Position numbers and translations under genes: made by a program. Source: Pseudomonas vancouverensis (GTDB lineage: Bacteria > Pseudomonadota > Gammaproteobacteria > Pseudomonadales > Pseudomonadaceae). From it: a stretch of 64,000 bases of DNA. The notes under the pieces are model-generated. The model ran no database searches and was not told the DNA's origin. It worked only from the letters and a program-made list of their open reading frames with translations. Shown here in pieces: positions 56,832 through 64,000 of this stretch (positions are counted from its first letter, which is position 1; every line of letters starts with the position of its first letter). The stretch covers positions 558,001-622,000 of the forward strand of contig NZ_RRZK01000007.1 of NCBI RefSeq assembly GCF_004348895.1, in the 5' to 3' direction.

Positions 56832-58490
56832 ATGCTCACCCTGCTCAATCTGCTCTCCGCCGTCGCCCTGCTGATCTGGGGCACGCACATCGTCCGAACC
56901 GGCATCCTGCGGGTGTACGGCACCAATCTGCGCCATGTCATCAGCCAGAACATGGCCAATCGCTGGCTGGCATTCATCTCGGGCATCGTGGTCACGGCCA
57001 TGGTCCAGAGCAGCAACGCCACCGCCATGCTCGTTACGTCTTTCGTCGGCCAGGGCCTGATGGCGCTGACGCCGGCGCTGGTGACGATGCTCGGTGCGGA
57101 TGTCGGTACAGCCTTGATGGCACGGGTGCTGACCTTCGATCTGTCGTGGCTATCGCCCCTGCTGATCTTCATCGGGGTGATTTTCTTCCTGTCGCGCAAA
57201 CAGACCCGGCTCGGACAGATGGGCCGTGTCGCCATTGGTCTGGGATTGATCATCCTGGCACTGCAACTGATCGTCGAGGCGGCGCACCCAATCACCCACG
57301 CCAAGGGGGTCAAGGTGATTTTCGCCTCGCTGACCGGCGATATCCTCCTCGATGCGCTGGTTGGTGCGCTGTTCGCGATGATTTCCTACTCCAGCCTGGC
57401 GGCCGTCTTGCTCACTGCGACTCTGGCCGGCGCCAGCGTGATCAGCCTGCCAGTGGCCATCGGCCTGGTGATTGGTGCCAATATCGGCAGTGGTGTGCTC
57501 GCGTTCCTCAGCACCAGCATGCAGAACACCGCCGGGCGCCAGGTGGCGCTGGGCAGCCTGTTGTACAAGCTGATCGGCCTGCTGTTGATCATCCCGGTTC
57601 TGGACCCGCTGGCGCACTGGCTCGATGGCCTGGACTTCAGCCCTCAGGAACTGGTCATCGGCTTTCACCTGCTCTACAACACCGCACGTTGCCTGATCCT
57701 GGTGCCCAGCGTCGGGCCGATGGCGCGGTTCTGTGCCTGGGTGTTGCCGGAGCGCCCGCAAGCCAATGGCACCGCCAAACCCCGCCATCTGGACCCAACC
57801 GCGTTGGACACCCCGGGGCTTGCATTGGCCAACGCGGCGCGGGAGACCCTGCGCATGGGCGACCTGATCGACAGCATGCTCGAAGCCATGCTCGATGTGC
57901 TGCGTGGCAAACAAACGGCGGTGACCCAGGAAATGCGCCGCCTGACCGATGATGTCGAGTCGCTCTACAGCGCAATCAAGCTGTATCTGGCACAAATGCC
58001 CCGGGAAGACCTCAGCGACCAGGACAGCCGACGCTGGGCGGAAATCATCGAACTGGCGATCAACCTGAAACTCGCCAGCGACCTGATCGAGCGCATGCTG
58101 CGCAAGGTCCAGCAGCAGAAAACCTCCCAGCGCCGTTCTTTCTCAGAAACCGGACTGGATGAGCTGGTGGGCTTGCACAGCCAATTGATCTCCAATCTGC
58201 GGCTGGGCATGTCGGTGTTCCTCAGTGCCGATCCGGAGAGTGCCCGTCAGTTGCTGCGCGAGAAACGTCGTTTTCGCGCTCAGGAGCGGCGTCTGGCCCA
58301 CGCCCATGTCAGCCGCTTGCAACGTAAAATCGTGCAAAGTATCGAAACCAGCTCCTTGCATCTGGAACTGATTGCCGACATGAAGCGCTTGAATTCGCTG
58401 TTCTGCAGCAGTGCCTACGTCGTGCTGGAAACCTCGGAGACCGGCGCCTTGGCCATTGAAGACTTGAACGACATCACGCATTCACCTTGA
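56832..58490 (+). CDS. Na/Pi-cotransporter family protein with PhoU-like domain
   Basis: A 552-residue protein. Two Na_Pi-cotransporter repeats in the membrane half carry the paired QSS/SYSS-type motifs (VTAMVQSSNATAMLVTSFVG and AMISYSSLAAVLLTATLAG). A helical PhoU-like cytoplasmic tail runs from about residue 335. Likely sodium-driven phosphate transport. Start ATG at 56,832 with AGGGGG; the longer ORF begins with TTG at 56,796. Confidence 0.9.
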   Translation: MLTLLNLLSAVALLIWGTHIVRTGILRVYGTNLRHVISQNMANRWLAFISGIVVTAMVQSSNATAMLVTSFVGQGLMALTPALVTMLGADVGTALMARVLTFDLSWLSPLLIFIGVIFFLSRKQTRLGQMGRVAIGLGLIILALQLIVEAAHPITHAKGVKVIFASLTGDILLDALVGALFAMISYSSLAAVLLTATLAGASVISLPVAIGLVIGANIGSGVLAFLSTSMQNTAGRQVALGSLLYKLIGLLLIIPVLDPLAHWLDGLDFSPQELVIGFHLLYNTARCLILVPSVGPMARFCAWVLPERPQANGTAKPRHLDPTALDTPGLALANAARETLRMGDLIDSMLEAMLDVLRGKQTAVTQEMRRLTDDVESLYSAIKLYLAQMPREDLSDQDSRRWAEIIELAINLKLASDLIERMLRKVQQQKTSQRRSFSETGLDELVGLHSQLISNLRLGMSVFLSADPESARQLLREKRRFRAQERRLAHAHVSRLQRKIVQSIETSSLHLELIADMKRLNSLFCSSAYVVLETSETGALAIEDLNDITHSP

Positions 58491-58601
58491 ACGTCTGGCA
58501 CAGTGGCCAGTCAGTACTACTGATTCAGCCGGAAGGTCATTCGTGAGTACGTCGGCCCGACTGACGACACGGATCGCCTATTGATTGCCTGGAAGCTCGT
58601 T

Positions 58602-59978
58602 ATGCGTTGTCTGTTGTTCGCTTGTCTGTTGCTGGTTTCTCTTCCCTCGCTGGCCCTGGATCGCTTCCAGGTCGAGGGCTATACCCTGCGCAACGGCTTG
58701 CAGTTGCTGCTCAAACCCAGTGCTGATCGCGGGCATGTGGCGATCCGGCTGGTAGTTGGGGTGGGCCTGGATGATTTCAGCTGCGACGAAAAAGAGCTGC
58801 CGCACCTGCTAGAGCACCTCCTGTTCAGCGGCATCGACGCCAGCGGCGAAGGCGGCCTTGAAGAGCGCATGCAGGCACTGGGTGGCGAGTGGAACGCCTT
58901 CACCAGCAACGCCGACACCACCTTCGTCATCGAAGCCCCGGCGAAAAACCAGCGCAAGGTGCTCGACCTGCTGCTGGCCTTGCTGACCCAGACGCACTTC
59001 GACGACAACGCCATCAATGCCGCAAAGCAAGTGGTGGAGCGTGAGGATGGCGGCCACTACTCGCACCTGCAACGCTGGCTCGACCGCCAGGATCTTGGCC
59101 ATACCGCCAGCAGCCAATTGGCGGTGGAACTGGGCCTCAAATGTGCCCAGCGCGCCGAAGTCGATAACCTGACCCGCGAACAGCTGGAGCGCGTGCGCAA
59201 GGACTGGTACGCGCCGAACAACATGACCCTGATCGTGGTCGGCGATCTCGACAAGTTGTTGCCGGCTTATCTGGAGCGGGCCTATGGCGCGCTGGAAGCG
59301 ATCACGCCCAGCGAGCATCCGCCGCTGCCACAGATCGCCTCCAGCGCCGCCCATGAGCGGACCTTGACCCATGGCCTGGTCGGCAACGGGGCCAAACTGC
59401 ACTGGTTGGTGCCTGAGCCCGTGCTGGAGGACGAACACGACGAAACCTTCGACCTGCTCAAGGACTACCTGGACTGGGCGCTCTACCGTGAGCTGCGCCT
59501 GGCCCACGGTCTGTCCTACGGTCCTTGGGCGGAGCGCGAAGTGTTCGGTGGTGTGGGTTTCATGAGCCTCAACGCCGACCTTGAGCGCGATGACGTGCCC
59601 GAGGCCGAGCAAGTGCTGGAGGACCTGAAGGCCAGGCTGCTCAAGGAGGGGTTGAACGCCGAGACCTTCAATCGCCTGAAAGAGGCTGCTATCGCCCGGC
59701 AGGCTTGGGCGGTGCAAGGCAACAGCGCGCTGGCCGATTACTATTGGGGGGCCATCGGCGACTACGAGGACGGTCGTTTCGCCGATCCGGCCCGGGAGCT
59801 GAAGGCCGTGACGCTGCAAGAGGCGAACAAGGCGGTGCGCGAGTTGCTGTTGCAGCCGGGTTACCTGCGGATCGAGAAGCCACTGTTCAGTTATGACCAA
59901 TTGCTGTGGCTGGCGGCTGGGGCGTTGGGGATGTTGCTGCTCGGTCTGGTGGCATGGCGCTTCCATCGCAGGAAATAG
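58602..59978 (+). CDS. Membrane-anchored M16 family zinc metallopeptidase
   Basis: A 458-residue exported peptidase. A signal peptide (MRCLLFACLLLVSLPSLA) is followed by an M16 catalytic half with the inverted zinc motif HLLEH at residues 68-72, then an inactive-type half. A C-terminal membrane helix (LLWLAAGALGMLLLGLVAWRF) ends in a basic tail, so the enzyme is held in the inner membrane facing the periplasm. Single-gene, shorter than pitrilysin. Substrates unknown. Confidence 0.88.
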   Translation: MRCLLFACLLLVSLPSLALDRFQVEGYTLRNGLQLLLKPSADRGHVAIRLVVGVGLDDFSCDEKELPHLLEHLLFSGIDASGEGGLEERMQALGGEWNAFTSNADTTFVIEAPAKNQRKVLDLLLALLTQTHFDDNAINAAKQVVEREDGGHYSHLQRWLDRQDLGHTASSQLAVELGLKCAQRAEVDNLTREQLERVRKDWYAPNNMTLIVVGDLDKLLPAYLERAYGALEAITPSEHPPLPQIASSAAHERTLTHGLVGNGAKLHWLVPEPVLEDEHDETFDLLKDYLDWALYRELRLAHGLSYGPWAEREVFGGVGFMSLNADLERDDVPEAEQVLEDLKARLLKEGLNAETFNRLKEAAIARQAWAVQGNSALADYYWGAIGDYEDGRFADPARELKAVTLQEANKAVRELLLQPGYLRIEKPLFSYDQLLWLAAGALGMLLLGLVAWRFHRRK

Positions 59979-59986
59979 GTTTTCCT

Positions 59987-60076
59987 TGTGGGAGCGAGCT
60001 TGCTCGCGATGGCGATCCGTCATTCAACGCTGATGTTGAAGCGAATGGCTTCATCGCGAGCAGGCTTGCTCCCACA
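59987..60076. repeat. REPIN after the M16 peptidase gene
   Basis: Left unit TGTGGGAGCGAGCTTGCTCG (59,987) and right unit CGAGCAGGCTTGCTCCCACA (ends 60,076) are inverted. The spacer has its own stem TTCAACGCTGATGTTGAA. It is the best-preserved REPIN in the window. Confidence 0.9.
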
Positions 60077-60159
60077 GGTCGCGCGGTGCAGGTGAGTGCA
60101 AACCCTCGCCACACCGCCGCGCCAGCGGTACCCTGTTGAGGATTTTTCCTACGACTACT

Positions 60160-61200
60160 GTGAACCGCCCAATGCAAAACATGCCCCTTTTCGTACAGCG
60201 CATCCTCGACTTGATGAAGCGCTATCCCGGGGTCATTGCGCTCGGCGGTTTTATCTCAGGCGTTTGCAGTTTCATTCTGGTCGACCGGCAACAGGGCCTG
60301 GCGACCTGGATCACCACCATCATGCTGATCAGCTGGATCTGGCTGATGCTGGAAAACAGCCTGACTCAGTTGTTCACCCGTATTTTCAAGCGTGAAATCC
60401 CGCAGCCGCTGTTGCGCTACGCCACGCAGATGATCCATCAGGAAAGCCTGTTTTTCGTCCTGCCGTTCTTTTTCATCACGACGACCTGGAACAGCGGCCA
60501 GTTGTTTTTCACCGGCCTGCTGGGCATCGCGGCACTGATTTCGATCATCGACCCGCTCTATTACAAATGGCTGGCGCCGCGCCGTTGGGCATTCCTCGCC
60601 CTGCACACCCTGACCCTGTTCGCCGCGTTGCTCACCGCACTGCCGGTGATCCTGCACCTGACCACCGCGCAGAGCTTCAAATGGGCGCTGGGCATCGCGG
60701 TGCTGCTGTCGTTCCCGAGCCTGGCGTCGATTTTCCCGATCCGCACGTTGCGCAGCGCGCTGGCGATCCTCAGTATTACCCTGGGCATCGGTGCGGTCGG
60801 ATGGGAGCTGCGTTCGTGGGTGCCGCCGGCCACCCTGTGGATGACCGACGTGGCGATCAGCACACAAATGCAGGACCGCACGCCCGGCGCCAGCCTTGAT
60901 GAAGTCAGCGCCGAGCAGATTCGCAGCGGTGGTCTCTATGCCTACACTGCAATCAACGCGCCGCGCGGCCTCGACGAGCGCATTTATCACGTGTGGCAGT
61001 TCAACGGGAATGAGGTCGACCGTATCCCGCTGGACATCCACGGGGGCCGCAAGGAAGGTTACCGGGCCTGGACGCACAAGCAGAATTTCCCCGGTAACCC
61101 GGTCGGCAAGTGGCAAGTGCGGGTGCTGACTGAAGACGGTCAGGTGATCGGTGTGCTGCGCTTCGAGGTCAAGGACAGCACAGCGGTCAAAGAAAAGTAG
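60160..61200 (+). CDS. DUF5924/DUF2914 membrane protein
   Basis: A 346-residue protein with an N-terminal multi-helix membrane region (about residues 20-230). A C-terminal soluble DUF2914 domain shows HVWQFNGNEVDRIPLDIHGG and VRVLTEDGQVIGVLRFEV. I set the start at GTG 60,160 (MNRPMQN) by resemblance to other Pseudomonas members; TTG 60,136 and ATG 60,172 are alternatives. Its place just before the MCE lipid-transport operon (54 bp to the permease start) suggests a possible envelope role, but none is established. Confidence 0.8.
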   Translation: MNRPMQNMPLFVQRILDLMKRYPGVIALGGFISGVCSFILVDRQQGLATWITTIMLISWIWLMLENSLTQLFTRIFKREIPQPLLRYATQMIHQESLFFVLPFFFITTTWNSGQLFFTGLLGIAALISIIDPLYYKWLAPRRWAFLALHTLTLFAALLTALPVILHLTTAQSFKWALGIAVLLSFPSLASIFPIRTLRSALAILSITLGIGAVGWELRSWVPPATLWMTDVAISTQMQDRTPGASLDEVSAEQIRSGGLYAYTAINAPRGLDERIYHVWQFNGNEVDRIPLDIHGGRKEGYRAWTHKQNFPGNPVGKWQVRVLTEDGQVIGVLRFEVKDSTAVKEK

Positions 61201-61254
61201 CCCGGTTCGTGCTATTACGTAGGGCTGCGTTACCACCGAACAAGCACGGAGCTT

Positions 61255-62403
61255 ATGATCAACAGCCCAATGGCCGGAAATGCCCAGCTAGACACTTCGC
61301 TTACGCCTGCGCGGTTGCGGGTGACAGGCGACTGGACGCTTGCCCATTACGCCGACCTCAAGCTGTTGAGCGAAAAACTTTACGGTCAGTACGACGCCGA
61401 CACACCCATCGATCTCAATGGCCTCGGTGCCCTCGATACCGCAGGTGCGTCGTTACTGGTGGAGCTGCTGGGCTCCGAGCGAATCGGTCGTTCGGCGGAG
61501 CATCCCGATTGCACCCTTTCCGCTCCTGATCGTGCCCTGCTGCAGACGGTTTACTGCTCGCTGACCGATTTCTGCGTGCCAATCAAGGAACCGGAAATCA
61601 GCGTCACCGTGCAATTGCTGACCCGCATCGGCCGCGCAGTGGACACCGTCTGGCAGGACACCCTACAGCTGCTCGGTTTCGTCGGCCTGATCATCGAAAC
61701 CATCGCCCGCGGCCTGTTCCGTCCAAAACGCTGGCGCATCACACCGACCATCGCGCACATCGAACAGACCGGTCTCGACGCCGCGCCTATCGTCGCACTG
61801 CTGACGTTTCTGGTCGGCGCAGTCGTGGCCTTCCTTGGCTCCACCGTGCTCGCGACCTTTGGCGCCACGGTCTTCACCGTCGACCTGGTGGGCTTCGCTT
61901 TCCTGCGCGAGTTCGGCGTGTTGCTGACCGCCATCCTCATGGCCGGGCGCACCGCCAGTGCGTTCACCGCGCAAATCGGTTCGATGAAGGCCAACGAAGA
62001 AATCGATGCCATCCGCACCCTGGGGCTCGACCCTGTGGAGCTGCTGGTGGTGCCCCGTGTGCTGGCGTTGCTGATCGCCCTGCCGATGCTGACATTCCTG
62101 GCCATGCTGTCGGGGATTATCGGTGGAGCCGTGGTCTGTGCGGTGGCGCTGGATATTTCACCGGCGATGTTCCTCTCGCTGCTGCAAACGGACATCGGCG
62201 TGCAGCATTTTCTGGTGGGGATCGTCAAAGCGCCGATCTTCGCCTTCCTGATCGCGGCGATCGGCTGCCTTGAAGGCTTCAAGGTCAGCGGCAGCGCCGA
62301 ATCCGTTGGCGCTCACACCACCTCGAGCGTGGTGCAGTCAATCTTCGTCGTGATCGTGTTCGATGCGATTGCAGCGATGTTTTTCATGGAGATGGGCTGG
62401 TGA
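61255..62403 (+). CDS. MlaE-family ABC transporter permease with N-terminal STAS domain
   Basis: A 382-residue permease of the MCE lipid-transport class. Residues 1-115 form a STAS-like domain (LRVTGDWTLAHYADLKLLS), equivalent to a fused MlaB. The MlaE membrane domain follows with about six helices, including VGFAFLREFGVLLTAILMAGR and GSMKANEEIDAIRTLGLDP. The start of the ATPase gene overlaps its stop by 4 nt. It is distinct from the main Mla (Ttg2) system that pseudomonads carry elsewhere. Confidence 0.92.
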   Translation: MINSPMAGNAQLDTSLTPARLRVTGDWTLAHYADLKLLSEKLYGQYDADTPIDLNGLGALDTAGASLLVELLGSERIGRSAEHPDCTLSAPDRALLQTVYCSLTDFCVPIKEPEISVTVQLLTRIGRAVDTVWQDTLQLLGFVGLIIETIARGLFRPKRWRITPTIAHIEQTGLDAAPIVALLTFLVGAVVAFLGSTVLATFGATVFTVDLVGFAFLREFGVLLTAILMAGRTASAFTAQIGSMKANEEIDAIRTLGLDPVELLVVPRVLALLIALPMLTFLAMLSGIIGGAVVCAVALDISPAMFLSLLQTDIGVQHFLVGIVKAPIFAFLIAAIGCLEGFKVSGSAESVGAHTTSSVVQSIFVVIVFDAIAAMFFMEMGW

Positions 62404-63203
62404 GTCGTCTACCCCGAGCGCCTGCCGAGGCGGTGATCGAAGTGCGTGGCCTGTGCAACCGCTTTGGCCGTCAGAGCGTGCACGAGAACCTCGATCTGGA
62501 TTTGTACAAAGGCGAAATCCTTGCCGTGGTCGGCGGCTCCGGCAGCGGTAAATCCGTGCTGTTGCGCAGCATCGTCGGCTTGCGCCAGCCCAGCGAAGGC
62601 ATGGTCAAGGTCTTCGGCAAGAACCTGCCGAGCTTGCCTGAGCACGAGCGTTCCATGATTGAGCGACGCTTTGGCGTGCTGTTTCAGAAGGGCGCGCTGT
62701 TTTCTTCGCTGACGGTGACCGAGAACGTGGCCTTGCCCCTGATCGAACACGCCGGCTTGAGCCGTGATGATGCCGAGCACCTGGCGGCTGTGAAGATGGC
62801 ATTGGCCGGGTTGCCGCTGTCGGCGGCGGACAAATACCCCGCGTCGCTGTCCGGCGGCATGATCAAGCGTGCCGCATTGGCCCGGGCCCTGGCGCTTGAT
62901 CCGGACATCCTGTTTCTCGATGAGCCTACCGCCGGCCTCGATCCGATCGGTGCGGCGCAGTTCGATCAGTTGATCCTGACCCTGCGTGATGCCCTGGGCC
63001 TGAGCGTTTTTCTGGTCACCCACGACCTCGACACGCTGTACACCATCACTGACCGGGTGGCGGTGCTGGCGCAGAAAAAAGTGTTGGTGGCGGACGCCAT
63101 CGACAAGGTCTCGGAAACCAATGACCCGTGGATTCACGAGTATTTCCATGGCCCACGCGGCCGCGCGGCATTGACGGCCGCTCAACAGTTAAACGAGGTC
63201 TGA
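62400..63203 (+). CDS. ABC transporter ATP-binding protein (MlaF-like)
   Basis: A 267-residue ATPase for the adjacent permease. Walker A is GGSGSGKS at residues 45-52, the signature is LSGGMIKRAALARAL and Walker B is DILFLDEPTAGLDP. Start is GTG, overlapping the permease stop. One base separates its stop from the MCE protein. Confidence 0.95.
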   Translation: MSRLPRAPAEAVIEVRGLCNRFGRQSVHENLDLDLYKGEILAVVGGSGSGKSVLLRSIVGLRQPSEGMVKVFGKNLPSLPEHERSMIERRFGVLFQKGALFSSLTVTENVALPLIEHAGLSRDDAEHLAAVKMALAGLPLSAADKYPASLSGGMIKRAALARALALDPDILFLDEPTAGLDPIGAAQFDQLILTLRDALGLSVFLVTHDLDTLYTITDRVAVLAQKKVLVADAIDKVSETNDPWIHEYFHGPRGRAALTAAQQLNEV

Positions 63204-63204
63204 C

Positions 63205-64000
63205 ATGGAAACCCGAGCCCATCATGTATTGATCGGCCTGTTCACCGTGATCGTGGTGACGGCCGCGCTGTTGTTCGGACTGTGGCTGGCCAAGTCGAGC
63301 GTCGACACCGAGTTCAAGGACTACGAAGTGGTGTTCAACGAGGCAGTCAGCGGTCTGTCCAAGGGCAGCTCCGTGCAGTACAGCGGGATCAAGGTCGGCG
63401 ACGTGATTTCGTTGCGCCTGGACCCGAAGGACCCGCGCCGGGTGCTGGCGCGGATTCGCCTGGCCGGTGATACCCCGGTCAAGGAAGACACCAATGCCAA
63501 GCTGGCCCTGACCGGAGTGACCGGCACCTCGATCATCCAGCTCAGCGGTGGCACGCCCCAGAGTCCGAAGCTGCGCGGCAAGGACGGTAACCTGCCGACC
63601 ATCGTCGCCTCGCCTTCACCCATCGCGCGTCTGCTCAATGACAGCAACGACCTGATGTCTGGTGTGAACACGCTGATGCAGAACGCCAATCTGTTGTTCT
63701 CCACCGAAAACATCGAGCGCATCAGCAACACGTTGGAGCACCTGGAGCAAGCCACCGGAGCGGTGGCCGATCAGAAAGACGATATCCGTCAGGCCATGAA
63801 GCAACTGGCGTCGGTGGGCAAACAAGCCAACAACATGCTGGAACAGACCAGCGCGTTGATGCGCACCGCCAACGGCTTGCTCAACGATAACGGCAAGCAG
63901 ATGTTCGGCAGCGCCGAGCAGGCCATGAAATCCCTGGAAGAAAGCAGTGCCACCCTCAACAAGCTGCTGGCCAGAAACGAGGATTCGATCAACAGCGGCA
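63205..64000 (+). CDS. MlaD/MCE-domain lipid transport protein, 3' end cut by window
   Basis: 265 visible residues. A single N-terminal membrane helix (about residues 8-28) anchors it. One MCE domain (residues 35-115, with GLSKGSSVQYSGIKVGDVISL and LTGVTGTSIIQLSGG) is followed by a long helical coiled-coil-like tail (NDLMSGVNTLMQNANLLFST onward). It likely forms the periplasmic lipid-carrying ring of this transporter. The tail suggests a PqiB/YebT-like or longer-reach arrangement; the end is unseen. Confidence 0.92.
   Translation, partial: METRAHHVLIGLFTVIVVTAALLFGLWLAKSSVDTEFKDYEVVFNEAVSGLSKGSSVQYSGIKVGDVISLRLDPKDPRRVLARIRLAGDTPVKEDTNAKLALTGVTGTSIIQLSGGTPQSPKLRGKDGNLPTIVASPSPIARLLNDSNDLMSGVNTLMQNANLLFSTENIERISNTLEHLEQATGAVADQKDDIRQAMKQLASVGKQANNMLEQTSALMRTANGLLNDNGKQMFGSAEQAMKSLEESSATLNKLLARNEDSINSG

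Overview
The window is the replication-origin region of a Pseudomonas chromosome, most like the P. fluorescens group. The gene order glmS-glmR-glmU-atpCDGAHFEBI-parB-parA-rsmG-mnmG-mnmE-yidC-yidD-rnpA-rpmH / oriC / dnaA-dnaN-recF-gyrB is the classic Pseudomonas origin layout. Protein sequences (GyrB, GlyQ, AtpD, RpmH) look pseudomonad, and intergenic gaps carry Pseudomonas-type REP/REPIN palindromes. The species cannot be named from this alone.

Left arm (1-19,836): every gene lies on the minus strand, pointing away from oriC. It holds cell-wall precursor synthesis (glmS, partial at the window edge, and glmU, with the DeoR-type regulator glmR between them), the nine-gene F1Fo ATP synthase operon, the ParAB partition genes, tRNA/rRNA modification genes (mnmG, mnmE, rsmG) and the inner-membrane insertion/RNase P group (yidC, yidD, rnpA, rpmH). 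Two noncoding AT-rich segments carry DnaA boxes: mnmG-mnmE (15,367-15,913) and rpmH-dnaA (19,837-20,402, the main oriC candidate). Two parS sites lie inside recF.

Right arm (20,403-47,274): dnaA-dnaN-recF-gyrB run rightward. Next comes a segment absent from the P. aeruginosa PAO1 order as I recall it: a CgeB-like glycosyltransferase and a divergent response regulator/sensor kinase pair whose kinase seems to lack its extracytoplasmic sensory domain. Conserved genes resume with a PlsC-like acyltransferase, gmhB, glyS, glyQ, tag, an LpxL/HtrB-type acyltransferase, PilZ and TPR proteins, trkA, rsmB, fmt, def, a TsaP-like protein that appears to have lost its LysM domain, dprA, tsaC, qor, hemF and aroE.

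Distal part (47,275-64,000): a SulP transporter, a choline-sulfate module (choX, betC, divergent LysR), small oxidoreductase-like genes, a CitMHS transporter, a TerC protein, a Na/Pi-cotransporter/PhoU protein, a membrane-anchored M16 peptidase, a DUF5924/DUF2914 membrane protein, and the start of a second MCE-type lipid transport operon (STAS-permease, ATPase, MCE protein cut by the window end).

The most striking sequence-level signal is the density of the perfect DnaA box TTATCCACA. At least 31 copies occur between 2.2 and 52.4 kb, most inside genes, including a 13-bp-arm inverted pair at 36,557-36,588. No tRNA or rRNA genes, insertion sequences or CRISPR arrays were seen.
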